Shown here: piece after piece, positions 44,432 through 53,567 of the stretch
Layout of the letters: the number at the start of each line of letters is the position of its first letter
Position numbering within the stretch: the stretch's first letter is position 1
Origin: Solirubrum puertoriconensis
GTDB lineage: Bacteria > Bacteroidota > Bacteroidia > Cytophagales > Hymenobacteraceae
DNA: 64,000 bases
Direction: 5' to 3'
Assembly: GCF_001483135.1 (NCBI RefSeq)
Contig: NZ_LNAL01000006.1
Location: forward strand, 806,003-870,002
Translations under genes and position numbers: made by a program
Notes under the pieces: generated by a model
What the model saw: only the letters and a program-made list of their open reading frames with translations
The model's database searches: none
Told to the model about the DNA's origin: nothing

Positions 44432-45750
44432 GCTGAATGGGGATTAATTGGGCAAGCGAGCAGCTTTTGGGCCGTTTGTTGCCCGCTGGCCAAAGCCGCC
44501 TCTACCGTGCCCATGGCGTGTCCCTCGTATAAGGCTTCGCCGGCGAAAAACAAGGTGTTGGCTACGGGTTGGGTTAGCACCGCCCGCGCCTCGGCTGCCC
44601 CTACGGTGGCATAGGCGTAGGCACCTAGGGCAAAGGCATCGGCGCCCCAGTTTACCACCTTGTGGGCCACCAGATGCTCGCGCACGGCGGCCGGGCTGCT
44701 ACCAAGCAAGTACGCCACCGATTCGAGGGCTTGCTGCAGCACCTCCTCGGGCGCAGTGTGGCGCAGCCGCTCGGCAGCGGGGCCGGCAACCCAGCCCGTG
44801 AGCAAGGGGCGTTGCTCGGGCAGCTGCGACCACCACGTGGGCACCGGCGCATCCGAAAACAAGAAGCCCATATTGGGCAAAGGCCGTTGCAGCGCGGGAC
44901 CAACGGTTTCCCAAAACGAGGTGTCAAACTCCAGCAGCACTTTGATGACGGGCCCAAACCCCAAAGCCTGAGCAGCGGCGCGTTGCGTTGGCAGCTCGGG
45001 CTGAAACCGCACGTAGCCGGGTTGCCCGTCCCGGGCTTGGAGCACACCTAAGGGCAGGGTAAGCATTATTTGCTTAGCCATGAATTGGGAGCCGTTGGTA
45101 CAAAGCACCTGCGCTCGGCCGGGTTGCCACTGCACGGTTTGCACCACGTGCCCTAGGTGAATTTGGCCGCCCGCAACCCGGCAGGCCGCAGCCAGGTGCT
45201 CAATTAGCCGGCTGTAGCCCCCGGCAGGGCGGGGCGAGTCTTCGGCGCCGCCAGCGGCCCATTCTTCGCGCAGGGCAAACACGCTTACGCGCTCGGCATC
45301 GGCGGCGTCGTAGCCTTCGGCAAAGCGCGTTACCCAGGTGCGCAACCCGGCGTATTGCTCGCCGGCAAAGTACTGCGCCAAGTAGCTAGCCAGCGTCATG
45401 TCGTGCTCGAGGGTTTGCAAGTGTTCCAGCAGCGTGGGTAAGTCCTCAAACATGCCTTCCGACGCCTGCACCTGGCCGTTTTCAACTTCGTACATCTCAC
45501 CAGCCGTGTCGTGGTAAGCAATGTTGGCTTCGGCCAGCAGGCTTTGGGTCAGCGGCACTTCGCCGTGCATAAACTCGGCGCCCGCCTCGGTAGGGGCGGT
45601 AAACCCTTCGCCGCTGAAGGTGTAGATGCGGCCACCCAGGCGTTGGCGAGCTTCCAGAACTACCACGCGCTTGCCGGCTTGGCTTAGCTCGCGGGCAGCC
45701 ATTAGCCCGGCAGCGCCGGCACCAATAATTAATACTTCTGCTTCAGTCAT
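44428..45750 (-). CDS. FAD-dependent amine oxidase
   Basis: The start at 45750 gives MTEAEVLIIGAGAAGLMAAR, the FAD Rossmann loop, followed by VVVLEARQRLGGRIYTF and TEAGAEFMHG. The C-terminal FAD-binding motif is LFFAGEALYEGHAMGTVEAA. It belongs to the flavin monoamine oxidase family, oxidising amines to imines with hydrogen peroxide; substrate unknown. There is no signal peptide. It converges on the Nudix gene with a 4-bp overlap. Confidence 0.9.
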   Translation of the reverse strand: MTEAEVLIIGAGAAGLMAARELSQAGKRVVVLEARQRLGGRIYTFSGEGFTAPTEAGAEFMHGEVPLTQSLLAEANIAYHDTAGEMYEVENGQVQASEGMFEDLPTLLEHLQTLEHDMTLASYLAQYFAGEQYAGLRTWVTRFAEGYDAADAERVSVFALREEWAAGGAEDSPRPAGGYSRLIEHLAAACRVAGGQIHLGHVVQTVQWQPGRAQVLCTNGSQFMAKQIMLTLPLGVLQARDGQPGYVRFQPELPTQRAAAQALGFGPVIKVLLEFDTSFWETVGPALQRPLPNMGFLFSDAPVPTWWSQLPEQRPLLTGWVAGPAAERLRHTAPEEVLQQALESVAYLLGSSPAAVREHLVAHKVVNWGADAFALGAYAYATVGAAEARAVLTQPVANTLFFAGEALYEGHAMGTVEAALASGQQTAQKLLACPINPHSA

Positions 45751-45891
45751 GTCAGGCAACCCTACAGTTGGCGGCGCCGAAAAGTTTTCGGCTGCGTGTC
45801 GGCCCGTGGTTTGGCGCACTGCCCGGAGGCTATGCACGTGGCCCGGGGAATGCCGTTGCCGGAATAAGCACCTAGGTGGCGGCGGTTGTGC

Positions 45892-48800
45892 TTACTGCAA
45901 CAGCCGTAGCGTAGTGTCGAGCGGCTGCGCCAGGAGCAGCTGGCGGCACTGCTGCCGAAGCAGCGCCTGTTGCGCGCGTTTCTCTTGGCCCTTGAAAAGG
46001 CGAAGGTTGTTGCGGCCACGCGGACCACGGCGCAGGTTTACGAATGTTAAGTTGCGGGTGGGCCGGCGGGCGGGTTCGTCGCGCAATATCCGGTCGACGC
46101 GCTTGGTGTTGTTGCCTAGCAGCGCCTGAAACGGACTGAGCCCTAGGTACAAATTGGCCTGTCCGCTGAGGTTGTAAAAGCCGCTGACATCGAGGTCGGT
46201 GAGGTTGCTGTTGAGGTGCAGCGACGGGATAAGCACGGTGCCCCGGTCGAAGAAGAACCGCGAGCTAACGGGCTCGAACACCAAGTGGCTGGTGCGGCGG
46301 GCGCCGGCCAGTTTAAACGCCTGCTCCAGGGCAGCCACGTTCAGCAGCTCCAGGTTGTTGATATCGGCGCGGGTGTAGCCCACGGTGCGGCCGGCGGCGG
46401 GCAAAAAGTTGGCATCGAGGGTGGTGTGTACGTCGGCATTGCAGTGCAGCGTACCCTTAATGTTATGGCTACCGAGTACATCGAACTGCAAGGCATCGGC
46501 CAGGCGGAAAAGCTGGGGCAGGGCAATATTGCGCAAATCAAGTTGGGCGTGCAGCGGGTGCAGGCCGCGCACGGCCGTGGTTTGCAGCCTCCCGCGCAGC
46601 CGGAAGAAACCTCCGAAGGCATTAAGCGCGCACTCCTCGAGCCGGGCCGTGCCGGGTTGTAGGGTAGAAAGCGCCCGAAAGTTGGAGCCCGTGAGCACGC
46701 CGTATTGCACTTGGTCGGCGCGCACGCGCAGGCGGGCACTCAGGCGGCCGTCGGTGAGCATGCGGCTGGTGCCGTTGCCACCGGGTTTGGCCGTACTAGG
46801 CGCCTCTTCTTCGTCATCGGGCGCCAAGCTGGCCAGTTGCAGCAGCAGGCGTTGCACATCGAGGGTGCGGTAGCGCAAATCGAGGTTGGCATTAGCTGCC
46901 GCTAGCTTACCGCTGGCCAGGCGGGCCGTGGCCGTAGCCCGCCCCACACCGCCGCCCGACGCGCTGAATAGCAGGTACGGCATCCGCAGCGAGGTGCCGG
47001 TTTTCAGCACCCGCAGGCGCAGGTTCTTCACCTGGCCATTGGCGGGTAGCCGCAGGGTTTCGATCTGGCAATTGGCTTGCCCGTTGGCCTCGAGCAGCAT
47101 CTCGGAAAGGGCAGTAGGCTGAGCCGCTGTGCGGCGCTTGTGCTTGGCCGTAAGCAAATGCACCATGCGCTGGTAGCTTAAGGTGCCGAAGCCGACATCG
47201 AGCCGAAAATTGGCCGGAGCAGGGTTAACGGCCTCGGCTGCAGGCCAGGAGGCTTGGCCGCGCACTTTGCCGCCCCATACCCGCGCCGTAAGGTTGCTTA
47301 GTGAGGTACGCCGGCTGTCGTGCTGCACCGCGGCGGCCATGTCGGATACCGTATCGGTTGGTAGTACCAAGCGTTGGCAGCTCAGCTCGATGTTCAGGCG
47401 CAAGCCCGGCGGTATCAGGCTGGTATCGGCAGGGGTGGTGCGTGGGGCGGCTGGCCTGGCCTCTGCTACCCTAGGTGCCGCCGGCTGCAAGAGCCGGCGC
47501 AAGCGGGCAGTCCGCAGCTCTTCCACGGCAAAGCGGCCTTTCACGTGGGTAGCAGGAGCAAGGCCGGTAAAGTAATCAAGCAAATGCGTAGCCGTAGCCG
47601 TGGCCCGAAAGCGCATGCCATCTACCTCGCCCGCGAGGTTGTTGAGTTGCCACACGCTGTCCTGCATGCCTAGATGCACGTTCAGGTTGCGTACCTCGGC
47701 ATTGCGGTCGGGTAGGCGAAAGGCCGCATTGTGCAGCACTACCTTGCCGCGGGCCTGTAGGTTTTCGGCGGCATGCCTGGGGCTGATTTGCCCGGGCGGA
47801 GGGGGCAACAGGCCGCGCAGGGCTATATCGAGCTCGGCACTGCCCGAATGTGCCTGCCAAAAGCCTGGCGCCACCAAGGCGGCCAGGGCCGGCAAATCGG
47901 TGCGGCCGCGCATGCGCCCCACCACGTACGGTCGCCGAAAATCGCGCATGGTCAGCTGCACATCCAGCTCGCCCACCGACGAAAAAATGCGGCACTGCTG
48001 CAGCCGCAGCGTGGTGGTGCGCGGGTGGTGGGCCGCTCCGTTATCGAGCACGGCCAGCATGTTCCAGCGCCGGATGCGCCTGGCCGAATCGGGCCAGGTG
48101 ATTTGCGCATTGCGCAGCTGCAAGCGCGTGATGCTGCGGGGCCACACCGTGGGCCCCACGGTGCCTTGCATTTGGTAGTTGATAAACGCCTTACTGGGGC
48201 TGCGGGCTGCGGCTACGTAAGCGCGCAAACTGTGCGGCAGCATGGTAGGCAATACCCGGCTAAGTGGCTGCTTGCCCCGAACGCTAAACTGAAGGCTATT
48301 GCTACCTAGGCGGCCAGCGGTATGGGTGCCGGCTACGTGCAGGGTGTCGCCGTGCAGGGTAAGGCCGCTTTGCCAGATGGTGCCCTGCCGGCGGCTGTGG
48401 TTGTAGCGGTAGCGCACCCAGGCACGTACTGGTTGGCGGGCTACCATGGTGCCGCGCCGGGCGCGTAGCAGCTCCATGGTGCCGGCCAGTTGGCCTTGCA
48501 CTTGCAGCAAACCATCGGCCTGCCGGGCGCTAAGGCGCGCATCGGCAATTATTGCCGTAAAGGCGCTGCGCTTGTAATCGTTGCGGAACTGCAGGCGCAC
48601 GTTGCTGAGGCGCAAAGTCTTTAGCTCGAAGGGAACGGGGTCGGCGGTTTCTGCCGCATCGGGTCTGCGGCCGTGCACGCCCCAGCGCCGCCCCACCGAA
48701 TCGACGTAGCTGCTCAGTACCACATCGGAGAGGTGCAGGCGGCGTACTTGCACGCGGCCCCGCAGCAAGGCCAGCACTTGCAGGCGCAAATCGGCGCGGC

Positions 48801-49077
48801 CTACTTGCAGCACCTGCCGCGCCCGGCCGTGGGCGGTATCGGTAAGCGCAAAGCCCCTAACCGTGGCCGTGAAGTGCGGAAAATCCTGCCAGGTAGAAAG
48901 GCGTACCTCGTAGGGGCTGACGACCAGATCGGTACTTTGCCGTAGTTGCTCGCGCAGCTGTTGCTCCAGCTGCTGCCGGCCCGAGTGGGTGCCCAGCAGC
49001 AACAACACCAGCCCGCTCCCTACCGCACCTAGCAGCAGAGCCAGCAGGGCGGCCCGTCGGAAATGTTTCAGCAACAT
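45892..49077 (-). CDS. Large AsmA-like envelope protein
   Basis: 1061 residues. One N-terminal membrane helix (AALLALLLGAVGSGLVLLLL) is followed by a long beta-rich chain. Near the N-terminus SPYEVRLSTWQDFPHFTATV and near the C-terminus SLHLNSNLTDLDVSGFYNLS, NLYLGLSPFQALLGN are typical of AsmA/TamB-like proteins. These are thought to bridge inner and outer membranes and move lipids. A low-complexity Arg/Ala-rich stretch occurs around residues 530-550. It is upstream of the amine oxidase on the same strand, 141 bp apart. Confidence 0.82.
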   Translation of the reverse strand: MLLKHFRRAALLALLLGAVGSGLVLLLLGTHSGRQQLEQQLREQLRQSTDLVVSPYEVRLSTWQDFPHFTATVRGFALTDTAHGRARQVLQVGRADLRLQVLALLRGRVQVRRLHLSDVVLSSYVDSVGRRWGVHGRRPDAAETADPVPFELKTLRLSNVRLQFRNDYKRSAFTAIIADARLSARQADGLLQVQGQLAGTMELLRARRGTMVARQPVRAWVRYRYNHSRRQGTIWQSGLTLHGDTLHVAGTHTAGRLGSNSLQFSVRGKQPLSRVLPTMLPHSLRAYVAAARSPSKAFINYQMQGTVGPTVWPRSITRLQLRNAQITWPDSARRIRRWNMLAVLDNGAAHHPRTTTLRLQQCRIFSSVGELDVQLTMRDFRRPYVVGRMRGRTDLPALAALVAPGFWQAHSGSAELDIALRGLLPPPPGQISPRHAAENLQARGKVVLHNAAFRLPDRNAEVRNLNVHLGMQDSVWQLNNLAGEVDGMRFRATATATHLLDYFTGLAPATHVKGRFAVEELRTARLRRLLQPAAPRVAEARPAAPRTTPADTSLIPPGLRLNIELSCQRLVLPTDTVSDMAAAVQHDSRRTSLSNLTARVWGGKVRGQASWPAAEAVNPAPANFRLDVGFGTLSYQRMVHLLTAKHKRRTAAQPTALSEMLLEANGQANCQIETLRLPANGQVKNLRLRVLKTGTSLRMPYLLFSASGGGVGRATATARLASGKLAAANANLDLRYRTLDVQRLLLQLASLAPDDEEEAPSTAKPGGNGTSRMLTDGRLSARLRVRADQVQYGVLTGSNFRALSTLQPGTARLEECALNAFGGFFRLRGRLQTTAVRGLHPLHAQLDLRNIALPQLFRLADALQFDVLGSHNIKGTLHCNADVHTTLDANFLPAAGRTVGYTRADINNLELLNVAALEQAFKLAGARRTSHLVFEPVSSRFFFDRGTVLIPSLHLNSNLTDLDVSGFYNLSGQANLYLGLSPFQALLGNNTKRVDRILRDEPARRPTRNLTFVNLRRGPRGRNNLRLFKGQEKRAQQALLRQQCRQLLLAQPLDTTLRLLQ

Positions 49078-49213
49078 AGCGCAATGCCGGATATCCTACA
49101 GGTAAGGAACTGAGCGGCATTGTTAGCTCCACTGTAGCACCCGCAATGGGCAGTACGCAGATGCGCGGGCCTTGGCTGCGATGGTGCCTGGCTAGTTGCC
49201 CTGGGCAGGGCGG

Positions 49214-49657
49214 TTACTGAACAGGGGCGGGGCTGGGGTGCGGGGCCGGCTGGGCCGCTTTCAGCCACTGGGTAGCCTCGCCAAGGCTGCCGAACAAGCG
49301 CATCTCAAAACGGCCATCCACGCGGTGCAGCATTTCCTCTACCGATTGCTGCGCAAACAAGCCTGGGGCCAGAATGTGGGCAAAGCGGCGGAGCCCCAGG
49401 GCTTTGGCCTTCGGCATCCATTGCTGGGCAATGTAGTCGTTGGCTTGGCTCCACGAGCCTTTTACCTCACGGTTGTCGTTGAGCAGTAAGCGGCAGCCGG
49501 TGGCTTGCATTGCCTCCAGCACCTGCTCGCCACCTTTTTCCACGTTCTCCTTTGAGAGTAGGCCTTCCCAGCGGCTGTAAACCCAATTGTTTACCTGGTC
49601 CCACTGAATGGTAAGGAAGGGCTTGCCGAAGGAGTTTTGCAGAACAACTGTTTGCAT
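49214..49657 (-). CDS. STAS/SpoIIAA-like protein
   Basis: 147 residues, no signal peptide. The pattern NNWVYSRWEGLLSKENVEKG, CRLLLNDNREVKGSWSQAND and FGSLGEATQWLKAAQPA is that of a SpoIIAA/STAS-like fold seen in many Cytophagales. The protein at 54368-54781 shares the layout and the ending (SETDAVAWLR). Function unknown; STAS folds usually mediate protein partner switching. Confidence 0.6.
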   Translation of the reverse strand: MQTVVLQNSFGKPFLTIQWDQVNNWVYSRWEGLLSKENVEKGGEQVLEAMQATGCRLLLNDNREVKGSWSQANDYIAQQWMPKAKALGLRRFAHILAPGLFAQQSVEEMLHRVDGRFEMRLFGSLGEATQWLKAAQPAPHPSPAPVQ

Positions 49658-49821
49658 ACTAGTAACCCCAAGTGGGCGTAATCAGCGGTACTCTACTTAA
49701 GCCAACCTAGTTATTGGCGCAGCTACAGGCGACAGGTGAGGCACGAACGCATTGCTCTACAGCAATATATAGACTTGGTTTTTTACTACCAAAGGTTTGC
49801 GGGTGTAGCCCACTGCTGAAA

Positions 49822-49860
49822 TGTAAAGTGCAATCCGCTGCTGTATAGTGCAAACCCGCT
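49822..49860 (+). promoter_or_regulatory. Tandem direct repeat upstream of lipoprotein gene
   Basis: TGTAAAGTGCAATCCGCT (49822-49839) and TGTATAGTGCAAACCCGCT (49842-49860) share AGTGCAA and CCGCT with a period of about 20 nt, two helix turns. This suits a dimeric activator or response-regulator site 58 bp before the ATG. The rest of 49658-49917 shows nothing further. Confidence 0.5.
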
Positions 49861-49917
49861 CTTTTCTGCTTATTCTTACCGTTCAGAAAGTACCTACCTC
49901 CTCGAACACGCCTTGTT

Positions 49918-50496
49918 ATGAAGTCTTATTACCTGGGTATGGTGGCTGCAGCGCTGCTCGTGGCCGGCTGCAACCAGTCGGCACCTAGCACCGAGCAGGC
50001 CAATGCTGCTGCCGGCACAACCGAGCAAGCAGCCGCTGCCGATAGCACCAACCCCGCCGCTGCAACCGAGGGCAGCAAGCCTGCTGCGGCACCTACCGCC
50101 CCGGCTCCCGTAGCCGCCCAGTTGTCATTCCGCTTCGAGCCCGTGAAGGATGCCGATAGCGGCCCAAAGAAAACCACTGCCTACCTCGTGATCAAAGGCA
50201 GCGAAACCAAAGAAATTGACCTGGGTCGATTTGCTGGCAAGCCCGATGTGATTGATGAAGCCAAGGCCAAGCGCGCCGAGTATCCGAGCAATACGCTGGT
50301 GGGTTTTCGCAGCTACGACCCCAACACGGGCACCGGCGAGGATGTATCAGTAACCCCGGGCGATGGGGCCCGCCTGCGCATTCAGCAGCGCCGCATCGAC
50401 GAACAGGCTGACAAGCCGTTCACCTTCCAAATCGCCCGCGAAATTCCGCTGCCCGACAACACGGTGGTGCAAGTGGCTCCGCTAGTCAAAAAGTAG
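49918..50496 (+). CDS. Lipoprotein of unknown function
   Basis: 192 residues; lipobox LLVAGC (Cys18), then an Ala/Pro/Thr-rich tether to ~70, then a ~120-residue domain with alternating strands (AQLSFRFEPVKDADSGPKKT, TAYLVIKGSETKEIDLGRF). I do not recognise the domain. Monocistronic, with a hairpin after the stop. Confidence 0.7.
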   Translation: MKSYYLGMVAAALLVAGCNQSAPSTEQANAAAGTTEQAAAADSTNPAAATEGSKPAAAPTAPAPVAAQLSFRFEPVKDADSGPKKTTAYLVIKGSETKEIDLGRFAGKPDVIDEAKAKRAEYPSNTLVGFRSYDPNTGTGEDVSVTPGDGARLRIQQRRIDEQADKPFTFQIAREIPLPDNTVVQVAPLVKK

Positions 50497-50511
50497 GCTA
50501 GCAGCGCAGCA

Positions 50512-50560
50512 CAACGGCCCGCAACGTGGTAGGTATATCCTGCTGCGCTGCGGGCCGTTG
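50512..50560 (+). terminator. Hairpin after lipoprotein gene
   Basis: CAACGGCCCGCA / TGCGGGCCGTTG, 12 bp perfect with a 25-nt loop, 16 bp past the stop codon; no T run. Confidence 0.5.
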
Positions 50561-50787
50561 GCGTATTTAGTAGCATTGTACTAAGCTAAAGTTGGTTTCT
50601 AATAGGAATAGCAAGAGTGCATTTATACAGCGCGATAACAGCTTATTAATTAAGTTTTTAAAAATATATAGTGAATAATAGCTTGAAGTAATTATATCTT
50701 GTTCTGTAGCTGTTGTAACGTCATGTTCAAGACATTCAGCTAATTGCCACAGCCTGCAGTTCGAGCTTTTGCTTGCCCTAAATCCGG
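50561..50787. other. AT-rich spacer, no gene
   Basis: 227 bp with clearly lower GC than its surroundings (e.g. TTTTTAAAAATATATAGTG near 50656). No ORF or known element seen. Confidence 0.5.
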
Positions 50788-51804
50788 CTAGTGCACTGGT
50801 TTGCTGAATGCCGAATCAGTCGACTGGCGCCGCCGTGCAACGGCGTACACCCCAGCCGCTAAGCCAGCCGCAAAAGCAGTACCCAACCAAGCAGCCAAGC
50901 CGGGCTTGCGGCTGCTGCCCCAGCCGCCCACAATATCGGTGCCGTGCGGTACAGAGGCAGGTGCCAACAAGCTGCCGGTGCTTATCGGCGCGGGTTTGGC
51001 TTGCTTAAAATAGAGCTTGAAAAACCTCGCCAACATGGAGCGGGTAGCATCGGGGGCAAAGGCGTAGGCGTAGCGCATAACGCTAGCCGTCCAGCCAACC
51101 ATGGTGGTGTTGCGCGGGTGCTGGGCAAGCGCTACCAATGCATCGGCTACTTTGTGCGGACTAAACACCGGCGACGAAGGCTTGATGAGCTTGCCCGTGT
51201 AGTTGGCACCGTGCTGAAAACCGGGCGTATCAACAAACGCCGGGTATACATCGCAAATCCGAATGGAAGGCGTATCGATGAGCTCGGCGCGCAACGATTC
51301 GCTTAGGCCGCGCAAGCCGAATTTGCTGGCTGTGTACGAGGCCGTGAACGGCATTGGTACCCACGCACCCAAGGATATCATGTTGATCAGGATGCCGCCT
51401 CGCTGCCGCCGAAAGCGCGGCAACACCGCGTGCGCGCCGTAGAGGTAGCCCAGCAGATTAAGTCGCAATACCTGCTCGTGTGCGGCCACCGGCACCTCAT
51501 CAAACGCGCCCACGGCGCCGCTGCCGGCGTTGTTGATCCACACATCTATTCGCCCGCCAAAGGTTTCGGCGTTCTGGGCAAGGCGCTCCACGGCTTGCGC
51601 ATCGGTGGTATCGGTGGGTACGGCCAAGGCTCGGGCGCCTAGGTGTTCGCACTCGGCTACTACCTCGGCCAGCACATTGGCCCGGCGGGCAGCCAGCACC
51701 AACCGCGCACCGCAACGCGCAAACGCCAGCGCCGTGGCCCGGCCAATGCCGCTGCTAGCGCCCGTAATTACCACCGTTTGGCCCTCTAATGAATATTTTT
51801 CCAT
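50788..51804 (-). CDS. Short-chain dehydrogenase with C-terminal hydrophobic tail
   Basis: 338 residues. The NAD(P) loop (VVITGASSGIGRATALAF), NNAG motif (WINNAGSGAVGAF) and active site Ser/Tyr-x3-Lys (NMISLGAWVPMPFTASYTASK) are intact. Beyond the usual ~250 residues it has an extension ending in a likely membrane segment (AWLGTAFAAGLAAGVYAVAR). It oxidises or reduces an alcohol/ketone; substrate unknown. Confidence 0.9.
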   Translation of the reverse strand: MEKYSLEGQTVVITGASSGIGRATALAFARCGARLVLAARRANVLAEVVAECEHLGARALAVPTDTTDAQAVERLAQNAETFGGRIDVWINNAGSGAVGAFDEVPVAAHEQVLRLNLLGYLYGAHAVLPRFRRQRGGILINMISLGAWVPMPFTASYTASKFGLRGLSESLRAELIDTPSIRICDVYPAFVDTPGFQHGANYTGKLIKPSSPVFSPHKVADALVALAQHPRNTTMVGWTASVMRYAYAFAPDATRSMLARFFKLYFKQAKPAPISTGSLLAPASVPHGTDIVGGWGSSRKPGLAAWLGTAFAAGLAAGVYAVARRRQSTDSAFSKPVH

Positions 51805-52029
51805 GGCCCTCTCACGTTTGATGAGGTAGATTTAACGCGTTAGTGCCGGTGTGGTTCGGGAGCTGCAACGGCCGATGGTCAGAGCGTTTGGCCTGGTGCT
51901 CGGTGCCAGAGCAAAGCGCTTACAAAAGCAGGTAAGCAGCGTCAGGTTTCGGGCTGATTATTGTCATTTCTACACCTAAGGCAGCAGGGTAGCTTCGGCG
52001 CATCAATTGCGCTGTTAAGCTTCTTCCCT

Positions 52030-52350
52030 ATGAACTCAGTTGCTTCTGCTGCCTTCCGAACGGGTAGCTTACTTGGTGGGCGCCACGCTACCGTTGGCGA
52101 AACCAAAGCCCAGGTGCTGCTCGATAAAAACGGGCAAAAAGTCATCTTCAAAACCTTTCGGGCGGGCGAAACCATGCCCACCCACGATGCCCCGGTTGAG
52201 GTGCTGGTAACCGTGCTGACCGGCCGCCTCAACATAACGGTAGAGGGCGCTACCACCGAGCTGGGAACCGGCGACTACATTGTGTTTCCGGCCGGTGCGC
52301 GCCACTCCTTGCATTGCCTCGACGATGCGCGCATTCTCATCTATCGCTAG
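52030..52350 (+). CDS. Small cupin protein
   Basis: The start at 52030 gives a 106-residue single cupin domain. Motif 1 region: RAGETMPTHDAPVEVLVTVL; motif 2 region: GDYIVFPAGARHSLHCLDDA. Only some of the usual metal-binding His are in place (His of THDAP and ARHSL). Role unknown. Confidence 0.78.
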   Translation: MNSVASAAFRTGSLLGGRHATVGETKAQVLLDKNGQKVIFKTFRAGETMPTHDAPVEVLVTVLTGRLNITVEGATTELGTGDYIVFPAGARHSLHCLDDARILIYR

Positions 52351-52378
52351 CAGTTGGGCACATGGAGTAAGCCCTAGG

Positions 52379-52433
52379 TAACGAACCGGCCGGGCCGGTT
52401 GCGACATTAGCAACCCGCCCGGCCGGTTCGTTA
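52379..52433. terminator. Long bidirectional terminator between cupin and clpP
   Basis: Near-perfect 24-bp stem (TAACGAACCGGCCGGGCCGG... and its partner at 52410-52433) with a 7-nt loop. The last three bases of the stem are the clpP stop codon. Confidence 0.85.
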
Positions 52434-53123
52434 TTTACGCTCGAGTACCTCATCAATAAGGCCGTAGGCTTTGGCCTCGTCGGCCCGAAGCCAGTAGTCG
52501 CGGTCGGAGTGAGCATGAATCTGCTCGTAGGTTTGGCCAGTGTGCTTGGCGAGGATTTCGTACAGCTCCTGCCGCATTTTCAGAATTTCGCGCGCCGTAA
52601 TCTCGATGTCGGCCGATGGTCCTTGTACGCCGCCCGAGGGCTGGTGAATCATGACGCGGGCGTGGGGCAGGGCCGAGCGCTTGTCGCGGGCACCGCCCGC
52701 GAGCAGCACCGCCGACATCGACGCCGCCAGGCCGGTGCAGATGGTGGCCACGTCGGGGCCCACGTACTGCATCGTGTCGTAAATGCCCAGGCCGGCGTAC
52801 ACCGAGCCGCCCGGCGAGTTGATGTAGAGCAGAATATCCTTTTTCGAATCCACCGACTCCAGGAACAGCAGCTGCGCCGTGAGCACGTTGGCAATCTGGT
52901 CATCAACAGCCGTGCCCAGGAACACGATGCGGTCCATGATCAGGCGCGAGAACACGTCAATTTCGGCAAAGCGCGTGGGGCGTTCTTCGATTACCGAGCG
53001 CGTCATATTGGTAACAAGCGGCCGCGCCAAACCTGCGACGTGTTGCAGGTATTGGTGGAGATAAAGGCTGTTAAGTCGTTGATCTTTAACGGCAAATTGT
53101 GTGAACTCGTGGGCAAAGTGCAT
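52431..53123 (-). CDS. clpP: ATP-dependent Clp protease, proteolytic subunit
   Basis: 230 residues. The serine protease triad is intact: Ser135 (GLAASMSAV), His160 (VMIHQPSGG) and Asp209 (SDRDYW), with spacings equal to those of E. coli Clp[20 protein letters not shown] is highly conserved. It forms the tetradecameric chamber that degrades unfolded proteins delivered by ClpX/ClpA. No tig or clpX lies next to it, so this may be a second copy. Confidence 0.96.
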   Translation of the reverse strand: MHFAHEFTQFAVKDQRLNSLYLHQYLQHVAGLARPLVTNMTRSVIEERPTRFAEIDVFSRLIMDRIVFLGTAVDDQIANVLTAQLLFLESVDSKKDILLYINSPGGSVYAGLGIYDTMQYVGPDVATICTGLAASMSAVLLAGGARDKRSALPHARVMIHQPSGGVQGPSADIEITAREILKMRQELYEILAKHTGQTYEQIHAHSDRDYWLRADEAKAYGLIDEVLERK

Positions 53124-53260
53124 GGCAGTATCTTAAGGGTGAAACGCAGTGAGGCGAGGCACCCAAAAGGCAACACCGAGCTACCACAAGCCGGAGCCTG
53201 CGCAAATCGGAAGTAGCCAGAAGTAGCGGGTGCCCTAGGTGGCCGCGGCTAAGCGGAGCT

Positions 53261-53563
53261 TTAGGGCTTGGGCCGGAGCCGCGGCCAGCGGCTTAGTGCT
53301 TGCTGCAGGCGGGCAGTGGTGCGGCGCAGCCAGCCTGCCGCCACGGGGCCGTACAGCCCCGAATGAATGGCCTCGAGCTCGTGGCGCAGCTGGCGCCTGC
53401 CTGCCAGTTTGAGGCCCGCGTAGAGTTGCTGCTGGGCGTGGGCATCGGCAGCCAAGCCGGTATCGAGCAACAGCATTCGCTGCCATTCGGCCTCGGGCAC
53501 AGGCGGCTGAGTACCTAGCAGCTGCTGCTCGAGGTTGGCAAGGCGGGCGAGTTCGGGGCGCAT
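53261..53563 (-). CDS. Small protein following the sigma factor
   Basis: 101 residues beginning MRPELARLANLEQQLLGTQP. It is helical and Leu/Gln/Arg-rich, without membrane segment. Its ATG lies 4 nt after the sigma-factor stop codon, so the genes are coupled. Position and size suggest an anti-sigma or sigma-associated factor, which is inference; the usual membrane helix of such factors is absent. Confidence 0.65.
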   Translation of the reverse strand: MRPELARLANLEQQLLGTQPPVPEAEWQRMLLLDTGLAADAHAQQQLYAGLKLAGRRQLRHELEAIHSGLYGPVAAGWLRRTTARLQQALSRWPRLRPKP

Positions 53564-53567
53564 GGTT

